Shown: positions 45,181-54,147 of the stretch, one piece after another
Numbering within the stretch: the first letter of the stretch is position 1
Layout of the letters: each line of letters begins with the position of its first letter
NCBI GenBank assembly: GCA_014382375.1
Contig: JACNJU010000083.1
Span: forward strand, 1-61,279
Direction: 5' to 3'
DNA from: Rhodospirillaceae bacterium
GTDB taxonomy: Bacteria > Pseudomonadota > Alphaproteobacteria > Rhodospirillales > JABHCV01
DNA length: 61,279 nt
The notes under the pieces: generated by a model
What the model saw: the letters and a program-made list of their open reading frames with translations, nothing else
Database searches by the model: none
What the model was told of the DNA's origin: nothing
Made by a program: the position numbers and the translations under genes

Positions 45181-45191
45181 CTGCAATGCAA
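45181..45191. promoter_or_regulatory. Candidate PhaR operator between phaR and the phaC region
   Basis: CTGC-AAT-GCAA matches the CTGC-N3-GCAG pattern described for PhaR with one mismatch. It lies 93 bases upstream of phaR and 94 bases upstream of the 45,285 gene, midway in the 196-base divergent region, which otherwise holds no gene. Confidence 0.45.
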
Positions 45192-45284
45192 TGAAAAAAA
45201 TGCTGCGCCTTGCCAAATTGTCCAGTGGGCTTTCTCTGGCCTGGCTAGCGCGCTATAGTGACGGACATTTAACGGGACCTGTGA

Positions 45285-45668
45285 ATGATGGCGCAAACAC
45301 CTGACATTGATGAACTGGCGCGCCGCTATCTTGACCTTTGGCAGCGGCATCTTGGCGATCTTGCCGCCGATGATGAACTCGCGGCGACCCTGGCCAAAAC
45401 CATGGAATTAATGAATGGTTCGGCCACAGCCTTCGCCAATATGGCCCAACAAACCGCGACCCAGCCTGGAGAGACCGATCATGGCGGAGGACAGAAAAAA
45501 CCATCAGGGTCCGCGTCCCCTGGCCCTGCACCTGGGCATTCAGACGATGACCTGGATAAGCTCGCTGGCCGCATTGAAGAACTTGAACGACGGATCGCTG
45601 AGCTTGAGTCCGCCCCTGGCGGCACAGGCAAGCGCCCTAAAGGACGATCTTCAAGAAGTAAAACCTGA
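45285..45668 (+). CDS. Small helical/coiled-coil protein overlapping phaC (PhaE- or phasin-like)
   Basis: The 127-residue product has an N-terminal helical part (IDELARRYLDLWQRHLGDLAADDELAATLAKTMELMNG), a Gly/Pro/Ser linker (about 65-85) and a C-terminal coiled coil (DLDKLAGRIEELERRIAELES) with a basic end. This layout, and its place between phaR and phaC, recall class III synthase subunit PhaE or small phasin-like proteins, though I cannot name it. Its last 188 bases overlap the phaC start in another frame, and both frames encode sensible protein. Preceded by a short GGGACC; start ATG at 45285 or 45288. Confidence 0.6.
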   Translation: MMAQTPDIDELARRYLDLWQRHLGDLAADDELAATLAKTMELMNGSATAFANMAQQTATQPGETDHGGGQKKPSGSASPGPAPGHSDDDLDKLAGRIEELERRIAELESAPGGTGKRPKGRSSRSKT

Positions 45669-46704
45669 CGACTTCCATCACGCCGTTGAGAAACAAATCC
45701 GTCTTCGCCTTGCCCAGTTTGCTGACGGTGTCAGTGACTATCGGGGTTTCAAACGTTCCGCCCCCTTAAACGAACCTCCGGTTATCTGGTCAGAAGGTTC
45801 GACCCGGCTTCTTGATTACGATCCCTCTTCTCAGGGCCAGCCGATTATGTTTGTGCCGTCGCTTGTCAACCGGGGTTATATCCTTGATCTTGCCGAACAT
45901 CACAGCCTGTTGCGTTACCTGTGCCAGCGGGGCTTTCGTCCCTTGCTTGTCGATTGGGGCGCGCCGGGAACTCTGGAAACCGGATTTTCCCTGAACGACT
46001 ATATTGGCGACAGGCTCACACGCGCCCTTCAGGCAGCCCATGATCTGGACGACCGCCCCGTCGCCCTTGCTGGATACTGCATGGGTGGTTTGCTGGCCCT
46101 GGGGCTTGCCGCGATCCGGCCCGCGCAAATATCAGCCCTGGTTCTGATGGCGACGCCGTGGGACTTCCACGCCATGGACACTGGCAAAACACGGATGCTT
46201 GGGGCGATGATACCGACCATTGAAAACATGCTGGCGAGCACTCGAACCCTGCCTGTCGATGTCCTGCAAGCGATGTTCGCCAGCCTCGACCCGCAACAAA
46301 ACGCCATCAAATTCAGGGCCTTTGCAGCCCTGAACAAGGACACAGCCCGGGCCAGACTATTCGTCGCCCTTGAAGACTGGCTCAATGACGGCGTCCCCCT
46401 GGCCGGACCGACAGCGATGGATTGCCTGAATGGCTGGTATGTTAAAAACGATCCGGGCCGCGGTGTCTGGAAGATTTCGGAAAAACTGATCAAGCCCGAG
46501 TACATAAAAATCCCGTCGCTGGTTATCGTTCCCCTGGATGATCGTATCGTGCCACCCCTAACAGCCCTGCCCCTGGCCGATAAATTACCCCATTGTCAGT
46601 GCCTGAAAATCAAGGCCGGGCATATTGGCATGGTCGCAGGGTCCCGGGCCCGGGGTTCTTTATATACGCCGCTTGCGAAATGGCTTGATAAAACCCTCAA
46701 TTGA
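45481..46704 (+). CDS. phaC: Polyhydroxyalkanoate synthase-family alpha/beta hydrolase
   Basis: From the ATG at 45481 (GGAGAG upstream) the product is 407 residues. The lipase-like box GYCMGG puts the nucleophile at Cys200, as in PHA synthases rather than serine hydrolases. The aspartate in VPLDDRIVPP and histidine in AGHIGM complete the triad. PSLVNRGYILDL and LLVDWGAPG are family motifs. It is shorter than class I synthases (about 590) and closer to class III in size, but the N-terminus is unlike either. It is probably a granule-bound polymerase, or less likely a depolymerase/esterase-like relative. It overlaps the preceding small gene by 188 bases. Confidence 0.8.
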   Translation: MAEDRKNHQGPRPLALHLGIQTMTWISSLAALKNLNDGSLSLSPPLAAQASALKDDLQEVKPDDFHHAVEKQIRLRLAQFADGVSDYRGFKRSAPLNEPPVIWSEGSTRLLDYDPSSQGQPIMFVPSLVNRGYILDLAEHHSLLRYLCQRGFRPLLVDWGAPGTLETGFSLNDYIGDRLTRALQAAHDLDDRPVALAGYCMGGLLALGLAAIRPAQISALVLMATPWDFHAMDTGKTRMLGAMIPTIENMLASTRTLPVDVLQAMFASLDPQQNAIKFRAFAALNKDTARARLFVALEDWLNDGVPLAGPTAMDCLNGWYVKNDPGRGVWKISEKLIKPEYIKIPSLVIVPLDDRIVPPLTALPLADKLPHCQCLKIKAGHIGMVAGSRARGSLYTPLAKWLDKTLN

Positions 46705-46709
46705 ACATG

Positions 46710-46720
46710 GTGCAGTGCAG
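46710..46720. promoter_or_regulatory. Candidate PhaR operator upstream of phaA
   Basis: GTGC-AGT-GCAG matches the CTGC-N3-GCAG pattern with one mismatch. It lies six bases after phaC and 91 bases upstream of phaA. A TTGACT about 20 bases further on suggests a phaA promoter nearby. Confidence 0.4.
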
Positions 46721-46810
46721 CATTTTAGCCTTGCCACTGTATTGACTGACTTCTATAACCAATAATGAAACATCTAACATAAGGCTTGAAATCAAACGGA
46801 GGATATTTTC

Positions 46811-47986
46811 ATGACCGAAGTCGTCATCGCCAGTGCCGTGCGCACACCCGTCGGTTCATTCAACGGATCTTTAAGCGCCCTTCCTGCCCACGAGCTGGGC
46901 GCTATCGCCATTGTTGAAGCGTTGAACCGGGCGAAAGTAGACCCGAAAGACGTATCGGAAGTTATCCTTGGTCAGATTTTGTCCGCAGGAACCGGACAGA
47001 ATCCGGCCCGTCAGGCCGCTATCAGCGCCGGCATCCCTGTCGAAAGTACGGCTTACGGCATCAACCAGCTTTGCGGTTCCGGCTTGCGTACGGTGGCCTT
47101 GGGCAGCCAGGCGATCAAAACCGGTGATTCTTATATTGTCGTCGCCGGTGGTCAGGAAAGCATGAGCCAGTCACCGCATGTCATGCACCTGCGCAATGGC
47201 ACCAAAATGGGCAACGCCGAGCTGATCGATACGATGATCAAGGATGGCTTATGGGATGCCTTTAACGGTTACCACATGGGCACGACGGCCGAAAACGTCG
47301 CCGAAAAGTTCCAGTTGACCCGCGGTGAGCAGGACGCCTTTGCCGCAGCCTCCCAGAACAAGGCCGAAGCAGCCATGAACGCAGGGCGCTTCAAGGACGA
47401 AATCGTTCCCGTCACCATCAAGACCCGCAAGGGCGAAACCGTCATCGATACAGATGAGTACCCGAAAGCCGGAGTCACTGCCGAAGGTCTGGGCGGATTG
47501 CGCCCGGCCTTCTCAAAAGACGGCACGGTCACTGCGGGCAATGCATCAGGCATCAATGACGGTGCCGCCGTCGTCGTCCTGATGAGTGCCGAGGAAGCCG
47601 AAAAGCGTGGGATTGAACCACTGGCACGCATCGTCTCATGGGCGACCGCCGGTGTTGACCCGTCGATCATGGGTACCGGACCGATCCCTGCCAGCCGTCA
47701 GGCGCTGGAAAAAGCCGGCTGGAGCATTGATGACCTTGACCTGATTGAAGCAAACGAGGCCTTTGCCGCCCAGGCCTGCGCCGTCAACAAGGATCTGGGA
47801 TGGGATACGGACAAGGTAAACGTCAACGGTGGAGCCATCGCACTGGGTCACCCGATTGGCGCGTCAGGCGCGCGGGTGCTGGTCACCCTGCTCCACGAAA
47901 TGCAAAAGCGCGATTCCAAAAAGGGTCTCGCCACCCTGTGCATTGGCGGTGGCATGGGCATTGCCATGTGCGTTGAACGCTCGTAA
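46811..47986 (+). CDS. phaA: Acetyl-CoA acetyltransferase (biosynthetic thiolase)
   Basis: The 391-residue thiolase condenses two acetyl-CoA to acetoacetyl-CoA for polyhydroxybutyrate synthesis. The nucleophile is Cys88 ([15 protein letters not shown]). [33 protein letters not shown] is diagnostic of short-chain biosynthetic PhaA thiolases. [14 protein letters not shown] and [11 protein letters not shown] close the active site. An AACGGAGGA ribosome-binding site precedes the ATG. phaB follows after 31 bases. The thiolase at 2,851 is clearly a different subfamily. Confidence 0.95.
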   Translation: MTEVVIASAVRTPVGSFNGSLSALPAHELGAIAIVEALNRAKVDPKDVSEVILGQILSAGTGQNPARQAAISAGIPVESTAYGINQLCGSGLRTVALGSQAIKTGDSYIVVAGGQESMSQSPHVMHLRNGTKMGNAELIDTMIKDGLWDAFNGYHMGTTAENVAEKFQLTRGEQDAFAAASQNKAEAAMNAGRFKDEIVPVTIKTRKGETVIDTDEYPKAGVTAEGLGGLRPAFSKDGTVTAGNASGINDGAAVVVLMSAEEAEKRGIEPLARIVSWATAGVDPSIMGTGPIPASRQALEKAGWSIDDLDLIEANEAFAAQACAVNKDLGWDTDKVNVNGGAIALGHPIGASGARVLVTLLHEMQKRDSKKGLATLCIGGGMGIAMCVERS

Positions 47987-48017
47987 AACAGACACAACCC
48001 AAGGGGAGGCAACCATC

Positions 48018-48743
48018 ATGACTCGTACTGCACTTGTCACCGGGGGAACACGCGGCATTGGCCAGGCCGTTTCCGTAGCCCTCAAACAAGCAGGATATAG
48101 TGTCGCGGCCAGCTACGCCGGTAACGACGAAGCAGCCAACGCTTTCAAGGAAGAAACCGGGATCCCCGTCTTCAAGTTTGACGTCGGCGATTTCGAAGCG
48201 TGTGCTGCGGCCATTAACGCCATTGAAAATGAGTTGGGACCCATCGACATTCTGGTCAACAACGCCGGCATCACCCGCGATGGGATGCTGCACAAGATGT
48301 CACTGGAGCAGTGGAGTGCAGTTATCAACACCAACCTGAACGGCCTGTTCAACACCACCCGCAATGTCATTGAAGGTATGCGGGAGCGCAAATTCGGACG
48401 CATTATCAACATCAGTTCGATCAATGGCCAGAAGGGCCAGATGGGCCAGGCCAACTATTCAGCAGCCAAGGCAGGTGACATCGGCTTTACCAAGGCCGTC
48501 GCCCAGGAAAATGCCTTCAAGGGTATTACCGTCAACGCCATTGCGCCCGGTTACATCGGCACCGAAATGGTCCGGGCCGTCCCGCAAGATGTTCTCGACA
48601 GCAAAATCATCCCGCAAATTCCGGTTGGCCGACTTGGTGAACCTGAAGAAATTGCCCGTTGTGTCCTGTTTCTGGCCGCCGACGACGCAGGTTTCATCAC
48701 CGGTTCGACCCTGTCGGCCAATGGTGGGCAATACATGGCTTGA
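48018..48743 (+). CDS. phaB: Acetoacetyl-CoA reductase
   Basis: The 241-residue short-chain dehydrogenase is read from the ATG at 48018, with an excellent AAGGGGAGG upstream. The longer frame reaching into phaA is rejected. Cofactor motif VTGGTRGIGQAVS, NNAGITRDGMLHKM, Ser in ISSINGQKGQMGQ, YSAAKAG and C-terminal NGGQYM are exactly as in PhaB enzymes, which reduce acetoacetyl-CoA with NADPH to (R)-3-hydroxybutyryl-CoA. It follows phaA in one transcript. Confidence 0.95.
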   Translation: MTRTALVTGGTRGIGQAVSVALKQAGYSVAASYAGNDEAANAFKEETGIPVFKFDVGDFEACAAAINAIENELGPIDILVNNAGITRDGMLHKMSLEQWSAVINTNLNGLFNTTRNVIEGMRERKFGRIINISSINGQKGQMGQANYSAAKAGDIGFTKAVAQENAFKGITVNAIAPGYIGTEMVRAVPQDVLDSKIIPQIPVGRLGEPEEIARCVLFLAADDAGFITGSTLSANGGQYMA

Positions 48744-48768
48744 GCTTAAGCCAGTTAAACGGTTTTTT
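48736..48768 (+). terminator. Weak hairpin and T-run after phaB
   Basis: TGGCTT (48736-48741) pairs with AAGCCA (48748-48753), spanning the phaB stop. A run of six T follows only nine bases later (48763-48768), so termination here is uncertain. Confidence 0.3.
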
Positions 48769-48838
48769 AAGACAAAATCGTCCAAAATATCGGCTAATGT
48801 ACTATATATTTAAGAATCGATGATTCGTGAGTTAGCTG

Positions 48839-49756
48839 ATGTTTGAAACCCTGCGCCAGTCATGGCTCCCCAAAGCCATATCCAGCCTTGCCCTGGGCAT
48901 GTTTCTGGGCCTGGTGGTGGTTGCTCCGGCTCCGGCTGACGGCGCATCAAAAACAAAGAGTGAAAAAAAAGTCGCTTTCTTCGCAGGTCTCTCCAATGAC
49001 AAAGCCAAGAAGGCGAAGAAACAATCCAAGCGCTATCCAAAACCGGCTTTCTACGGAAAAACCCTGCCCAAAAGACTGTATAAAGGCATCACCCTGATTG
49101 GCACCGCAATCAACGACAAGGGTATTGCCAGCAACGCCGTCTTCTACGCAAAGATCAAAGAGGCCATTGACCTGATCGAGGCCCGCGCCCCCGACATCTA
49201 CGTCCTGATGAAAGATATTAATCCGAACGGTCGCCGGGTCATCTATTACACCGGAAAAATCGGTCCGGCATCCTTCGCTTACTGGAATACCGATTACGTG
49301 GTTAACATTTCGGCGACCAACATCAATGAAGACCCGGTCTTCGAGAACACCGTCTATTCCCTGGCCGCGACGTTAGTCCATGAACTTGTCGGCCACGGTC
49401 GCCAGGAAGCCGATGACCGTGTCTGGGCGATGTACGACTGGTGCGGCAAAGACGATGCAGAAGTCCTCGGCGTGGTAAGCCAAGCCAACCATACCGGGGC
49501 GAATAGCGGCCTCATTGAATATGAACCCAACCTGTTCGCCAAATGGTTTCTGGAATCCGTCCGCGGCACCTACCCCAATCTCAATGAACCGGCGGTGCGC
49601 CGTTACGTCAAAACCGTGCGGTTGATAAAAAGGCGTTTCCCCGGCTGGTACGATGATCGCAAACCGGCAAGCGCGTTACTGTCGGAATTCGCGGACCGGT
49701 TCAAGGACGTTTGCCCAGGTCAAAAATTCACTCCCCATCCCGTGCCATCGCACTAA
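48839..49756 (+). CDS. Secreted or membrane-anchored protein with HELVGH motif, function unknown
   Basis: The 305-residue product has an N-terminal hydrophobic signal (ISSLALGMFLGLVVVAPAPADGA). A lysine-rich linker and then a globular domain follow. At 179-190 the sequence LVHELVGHGRQE resembles a metallopeptidase helix, but the histidines H181 and H186 are five rather than four apart, so the canonical HExxH is not met. A later LIEYEPNLFAKWF could give a further acidic ligand. I cannot name the family. A periplasmic peptidase-like or peptidoglycan-related role is only a guess. Confidence 0.65.
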   Translation: MFETLRQSWLPKAISSLALGMFLGLVVVAPAPADGASKTKSEKKVAFFAGLSNDKAKKAKKQSKRYPKPAFYGKTLPKRLYKGITLIGTAINDKGIASNAVFYAKIKEAIDLIEARAPDIYVLMKDINPNGRRVIYYTGKIGPASFAYWNTDYVVNISATNINEDPVFENTVYSLAATLVHELVGHGRQEADDRVWAMYDWCGKDDAEVLGVVSQANHTGANSGLIEYEPNLFAKWFLESVRGTYPNLNEPAVRRYVKTVRLIKRRFPGWYDDRKPASALLSEFADRFKDVCPGQKFTPHPVPSH

Positions 49757-49759
49757 ACG

Positions 49760-50653
49760 GTGAACACACCTGAAATTAGCGGCAAGGCGACCCTGATCGG
49801 GGCCAGTGCAGTTCTGATGTGGGCGACGCTGGCGCTACTGACGACCCTGACCGGTGTGGTGCCGCCTTTTCAACTTGTCGCTATGGCGTTTTGTCTCGCT
49901 TTCACTTTAAGTCTTTTCAAATGGATGCTCGCCGGAGACGGCATCGTTCGACACCTGAAACTGCCCCTGCCGGTTTGGGCTTTAGGCATTGGCGGGCTGT
50001 TTGGGTATCACTTCTTTTATTTTATGGCTCTTAGAAATGCGCCGCCTATCGAGGCTGGTTTGATTGCCTATATGTGGCCGCTATTGATCGTCGTCTGCTC
50101 GGCCCTGTTACCCGGAGAAAAGTTGCGCTGGTGGCACCTCGCGGGGGGTCTGGCCGGACTTGCCGGAACTGTGGTTCTGGTCACCGGCAATGGCGAGACC
50201 GGCGGGTTTGGCGGCTTTAAATCCGAATACTGGCTGGGCTACCTGATGGCTGTTATTTGCGCCCTGACCTGGACCGGTTATTCTATTTTAAGCCGTCGCC
50301 TGTCCCACATCCCAAGCGATGCCATTGGTGGCTTTTGTGGAGCAACGGCCTTTCTCGCCCTGCTCGCACACCTGGCCTTTGAAATCACGGTTTGGCCACA
50401 GGGTGGGCAGTGGCTGGCAATTGCGGGACTTGGCATTGGCCCGGTCGGGGCGGCGTTTTTCACTTGGGATATCGGCGTCAAACATGGCCATATTCAGGCC
50501 CTGGGGGCGATGGCCTACGCAGCGCCACTGCTTTCTACCTTGTTGCTGATTATCTTTGGGCAGGGTGAAGCAAGCATTCAGGTCGCCGTTGCCTGTGTGT
50601 TAATCGTCGGCGGGGCGGTCCTGGCCTCTAAAGACCTGTTGAAGCCAGCTTAA
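49760..50653 (+). CDS. DMT/EamA-family transporter
   Basis: The 297-residue protein has about ten transmembrane segments in two EamA repeats, starting at GTG three bases after the preceding stop. FGYHFFYFMALRNAPPIEAGLIAYMWPLLIVVCSALL and the late IGPVGAAFFTWDIGVKHGHIQALGAMAYAAPLLSTLLLI resemble the YddG-like aromatic amino acid exporter branch. The substrate is not certain. It overlaps convergent gloB by four bases. Confidence 0.82.
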   Translation: MNTPEISGKATLIGASAVLMWATLALLTTLTGVVPPFQLVAMAFCLAFTLSLFKWMLAGDGIVRHLKLPLPVWALGIGGLFGYHFFYFMALRNAPPIEAGLIAYMWPLLIVVCSALLPGEKLRWWHLAGGLAGLAGTVVLVTGNGETGGFGGFKSEYWLGYLMAVICALTWTGYSILSRRLSHIPSDAIGGFCGATAFLALLAHLAFEITVWPQGGQWLAIAGLGIGPVGAAFFTWDIGVKHGHIQALGAMAYAAPLLSTLLLIIFGQGEASIQVAVACVLIVGGAVLASKDLLKPA

Positions 50654-51420
50654 AAATTATCCTTGCGGCGGCGGATTTCGGCAAACGCCGGGATCGCGTC
50701 CTGACCCGTCAGCCCTGCAGCTTGCAGCAAATCATCATTGTCGGCGCGCAGGAACGGGTTGACCCGCTTTTCTTCACCAAGGTTTGAGGGCACCGTCGGC
50801 TTGCCCTGCTCACGAAGGGCGACAACTTCGGCGGCCCGGCGTTTTAAATCAGGGTTGGCCGGTTCAACGCTAAGGGCGAAATCAGCGTTCGAACTGGTGT
50901 ATTCATGAGCACAATAAACCATCGTTTCATCTGGCAAGGCGCGTAGCTTTAGAAGCGACGTCCACATCTGTTCGGCGGTCCCTTCAAACAGCCGGCCGCA
51001 ACCCATGGAAAACAGCGCGTCGCCTGAAAACAGCGCCTGGTCTTGCTCGAACCAGTAGGCAATATGGCCGCTGGTGTGGCCGGGAACATCGAAAACCTTG
51101 CCCTGATGATGGCCAATAGCGACGCTGTCACCTTCGCTAACCCGCACGTCAATACCGGGAATTCTGGCCGCATCGACCCCGGCCCCAATGATCGTGCAGC
51201 CGGTGGCTTTTTTAAGTTCCATATTGGCGCCGGTGTGATCGTCATGATGATGGGTGTTGAGAATATGGCTCAGGGTCCAGCCACGAGCCGCCAGGGTATC
51301 AAAAACCGGGCCCGCGACCGCCGGATCGACGGCGGCGGTTTCGCCGCTTTCGGAATCGTGAACCAGATAGATAAAGTTATCCCCGAGTACCGGGATTTGT
51401 TCGATGGTGAGGGCGGGCAT
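50650..51420 (-). CDS. gloB: Hydroxyacylglutathione hydrolase (glyoxalase II)
   Basis: The 256-residue metallo-beta-lactamase-fold enzyme hydrolyses S-lactoylglutathione to lactate and glutathione. The binuclear metal motif is NTHHHDDHTG, with further ligands in DVPGHTSGHIAYW and YCAHEYTSSN. The C-terminal glutathione-binding helices end in EIRRRKDNF, typical of GloB. It is divergent from a methyltransferase gene, an arrangement that is frequent in alphaproteobacteria. Confidence 0.95.
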   Translation of the reverse strand: MPALTIEQIPVLGDNFIYLVHDSESGETAAVDPAVAGPVFDTLAARGWTLSHILNTHHHDDHTGANMELKKATGCTIIGAGVDAARIPGIDVRVSEGDSVAIGHHQGKVFDVPGHTSGHIAYWFEQDQALFSGDALFSMGCGRLFEGTAEQMWTSLLKLRALPDETMVYCAHEYTSSNADFALSVEPANPDLKRRAAEVVALREQGKPTVPSNLGEEKRVNPFLRADNDDLLQAAGLTGQDAIPAFAEIRRRKDNF

Positions 51421-51485
51421 GGGAACTCCTGAAAAATATCAACAAGACTATCATTTATAACCAGAAGATACACTACACTGTCTAT

Positions 51486-52217
51486 ATGTGGACTGACGCT
51501 ATCGATTTACGAGACTTTTATGCGACCCCCCTGGGCGCTGTCGCTCGCCGTATGATCCGGCGGCGCATTCGCTCCATGTGGCCGGATGTCAGCGGCATGG
51601 ATGTTCTTGGCCTTGGCTTCACAACACCTTACCTGCGCACCTTCCTGGGGGAGGCGACACGAACCCTTGCGGCCATGCCCGCCGCCCAGGGTGTCCTGCA
51701 CTGGCCCGCCGAAAACAAGGGCCTGACCACTTTGGTTGATGAAACCGACCTTCCTTTCGCCGACGTCTCCATGGACCGGATCTTGCTGGTCCATGCCCTT
51801 GAAAGCACCGAAAATGTTCGCCCGATGATGCGCGAGGCCTGGCGCGTGCTGGCCAGTGGTGGTCGCCTGATGGTCGTCGTCCCCAACCGACAGGGTCTTT
51901 GGGCGCGCTTCGAGCGCACCCCTTTCGGACGCGGCAGACCTTATTCATCGGGCCAGTTGTCGACGGTCTTGCGCGAAAACATGTTCACGCCGCTGACAAC
52001 CGAACGGGCGCTGTTCGTGCCACCGACACGCTCGCGGATGGTCCTGTCTTCAGGGTTGGCGTTAGAGGAAATCGGCAGGCGCTGGTACCCGGCTTTCGCC
52101 GGGGTAACCATCCTTGAGGCGACCAAGCAAATTTACGCAGGGCAGGTGGAAACCAACAGGAAACGCCCTGTCATAGCCATACCACAACGCGATACCGGGA
52201 CGCCGACCCGTGGCTAG
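51486..52217 (+). CDS. Class I SAM-dependent methyltransferase family protein
   Basis: The 243-residue protein has a methyltransferase-like core: MDVLGLGFTTPYLRTFL in the position of motif I (a degenerate glycine loop), DLPFADVSMDRILLVHALESTENVRPMMREAWRVLASGGRLMVVVPN as motifs II-III. The degenerate SAM loop makes activity uncertain. The family usually pairs with gloB and its substrate is unknown. It overlaps convergent metW by four bases. Confidence 0.75.
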   Translation: MWTDAIDLRDFYATPLGAVARRMIRRRIRSMWPDVSGMDVLGLGFTTPYLRTFLGEATRTLAAMPAAQGVLHWPAENKGLTTLVDETDLPFADVSMDRILLVHALESTENVRPMMREAWRVLASGGRLMVVVPNRQGLWARFERTPFGRGRPYSSGQLSTVLRENMFTPLTTERALFVPPTRSRMVLSSGLALEEIGRRWYPAFAGVTILEATKQIYAGQVETNRKRPVIAIPQRDTGTPTRG

Positions 52218-52840
52218 CCTTTAAGCAAAAAGACCGCCTGCTCACCAAAAAGATTTGACAGGAACGGCGTCATATCGATCCGGCGGAATACCGAGCCACT
52301 GTGATCAAGCGACAGCGAACGCTCGACGGCAATACCCATTTCCTTACACAGAACAGTAAAATCCTTGATCGTGCAAAAATGAATATTCGGGGTTTCATAC
52401 CACTGGTGTGGCAGGGTTTCGCTAACCGGCATCCGGCCTTTAAAAACCAGATGGGTACGGACCCGCCAATGGGCAAAATTCGGGAACGAGACAACGGCGT
52501 AACGGCCAATCCTCAACAATTGTTTGAGGACTTCCCTGGGAGCATTCATGGCCTGCAGGGTCTGACTGAGAACAACATAATCAAAAGCTTGATCCGGATA
52601 ATCCTTGAGGTCGATGTTGGCGTCCCCCTGAATCACCGACAAGCCATTGCTGACACATGCATTAACGCCTTCAGTACTAAGTTCGATACCGCGCCCGTCT
52701 ACCTGTTTGAAGTGGACCAGATAGTCCAGCAAGGTGCCGGTGCCGCAACCGACATCGAGCACCCGTGTGTCGGGTTCGATCATATCGGCAATGATCTGCA
52801 AGTCGATACGGATCGACTTGGGCTGGTTTTCGATCATCAT
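52214..52840 (-). CDS. metW: Methionine biosynthesis protein MetW
   Basis: The 208-residue MetW is a methyltransferase-fold partner required with MetX for homoserine acylation in many proteobacteria. The motif [70 protein letters not shown] and [11 protein letters not shown] are characteristic. It overlaps the metX stop by four bases. It probably activates MetX rather than methylating. Confidence 0.93.
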   Translation of the reverse strand: MMIENQPKSIRIDLQIIADMIEPDTRVLDVGCGTGTLLDYLVHFKQVDGRGIELSTEGVNACVSNGLSVIQGDANIDLKDYPDQAFDYVVLSQTLQAMNAPREVLKQLLRIGRYAVVSFPNFAHWRVRTHLVFKGRMPVSETLPHQWYETPNIHFCTIKDFTVLCKEMGIAVERSLSLDHSGSVFRRIDMTPFLSNLFGEQAVFLLKG

Positions 52841-54006
52841 TTGGGCAAGCCCCTAAGTTCGGCAGCACCCTCAAGGAAGCCACCAAGCACCCTGAAAAAT
52901 TCCGGTTCCTTGAGCAGAAAGGCATCATGACCCTTGTCGGATTCAATCTCGGCAAAACTGACGTTGGCGGCGACGGCGTTTAAGGCATGGACAATTTCCC
53001 GGTTACCCTCTGTCGGAAACAGCCAGTCACTGGTGAACGAAAACACGCAGAACCGGGTTTGCGTACCCCTGAAGGCATTGGCCAGTACGCCTTCGTAATC
53101 ACCGCCCAAATCGAAATAATCCATGGCCCGGGTGGTGTACAGATAGGAGTTGGCGTCAAAGCGATCAACGAAAGTGATGCCTTGGTGACGCAAATAACTT
53201 TCGACCTGAAAATCCGCATCGAAGCCATAACTGATAGCGTCGCGCTCCTGTAACTTACGGCCAAATTTCCGATGCAGCGCTGATTGCGATAAATAGGTGA
53301 TATGGGCGGCCATGCGAGCCACTGCCAGGCCCCGGTGCGGGTGCTTGTCCTGTGACGGGTAATCACCGCCGCACCAGTCCGGATCAGCCATTATGGCTTG
53401 CCTGCCTACCTCGTGGAAGGCGATGTTCTGGGCCGAATGGCGGGCCGCCGTGGCAATGGGAACGGCGGCGAAAACACGCTCCGAATATTTAGCAGCCCAT
53501 TCCAAAACCTGCATACCACCCATGGAACCACCCAGAACGGCGAACAGCTGGTCAATGCCCAGATGGTCAATCAAACGGGCCTGCACCCGGACCATATCGG
53601 CGACGGTTGTGACGGGGAAATTCAGGCCCCAGGCTTTGCCGGTTTCCGGGTTGATATCCTTCGGACCCGTGGTCCCCATGCAACCGCTTAGGATATTGGA
53701 ACAAATGACAAAGTAACGCTCCGTGTCGATGGTCTTACCTGAACCGACCAATTCGCTCCACCAACCGGGCTTGCCGGTCATGGGATGGGTTTCGGCGACG
53801 AATTGATCGCCGGTCAGGGCGTGACAAATCAACACGGCGTTGGATTTATTTTCGTTCAGTTGCCCATAGGTCTGATAGGCGACGGTAATGTCCTTGAGAT
53901 TGACCCCGCAATCCAGGCGCACGGGTTCGTCCTGGGCCAATTGCACGCGCAGGCCCGGAATTTCTGTATCCTGATTAGCTGCATTTTCGTTCAGCGTTGT
54001 CGTCAT
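52837..54006 (-). CDS. metX: Homoserine O-acyltransferase
   Basis: From the ATG at 54006 the product is 389 residues. An in-frame ATG at 54039 would add eleven unconserved residues. The alpha/beta-hydrolase triad is in [13 protein letters not shown] (serine), [14 protein letters not shown] (aspartate region is upstream in FTSDWLFP) and [10 protein letters not shown] (histidine). [32 protein letters not shown] and the length are as in MetX, which acetylates or succinylates homoserine to start methionine synthesis. No SAM riboswitch was recognised upstream. Confidence 0.93.
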   Translation of the reverse strand: MTTTLNENAANQDTEIPGLRVQLAQDEPVRLDCGVNLKDITVAYQTYGQLNENKSNAVLICHALTGDQFVAETHPMTGKPGWWSELVGSGKTIDTERYFVICSNILSGCMGTTGPKDINPETGKAWGLNFPVTTVADMVRVQARLIDHLGIDQLFAVLGGSMGGMQVLEWAAKYSERVFAAVPIATAARHSAQNIAFHEVGRQAIMADPDWCGGDYPSQDKHPHRGLAVARMAAHITYLSQSALHRKFGRKLQERDAISYGFDADFQVESYLRHQGITFVDRFDANSYLYTTRAMDYFDLGGDYEGVLANAFRGTQTRFCVFSFTSDWLFPTEGNREIVHALNAVAANVSFAEIESDKGHDAFLLKEPEFFRVLGGFLEGAAELRGLPK

Positions 54007-54147
54007 TTCCAGGGTTCGCCCTTCCTCATTGCGCCTCATAGCTAAGAATCAGACCCACCGGTGTCAATGTTTTCTTTGATTTTAGCATGCCATACGATTA
54101 TCACTACTTCCCTTCTGCTGGTATTCATTTAAGCCGGAACACAAGCG

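Noticed and set aside
54007-54147. A SAM-II riboswitch upstream of metX
   Set aside because: SAM-II elements are common before alphaproteobacterial metX, but I could not find the conserved pseudoknot segments. A covariance-model search (for example for SAM-II) would settle it.
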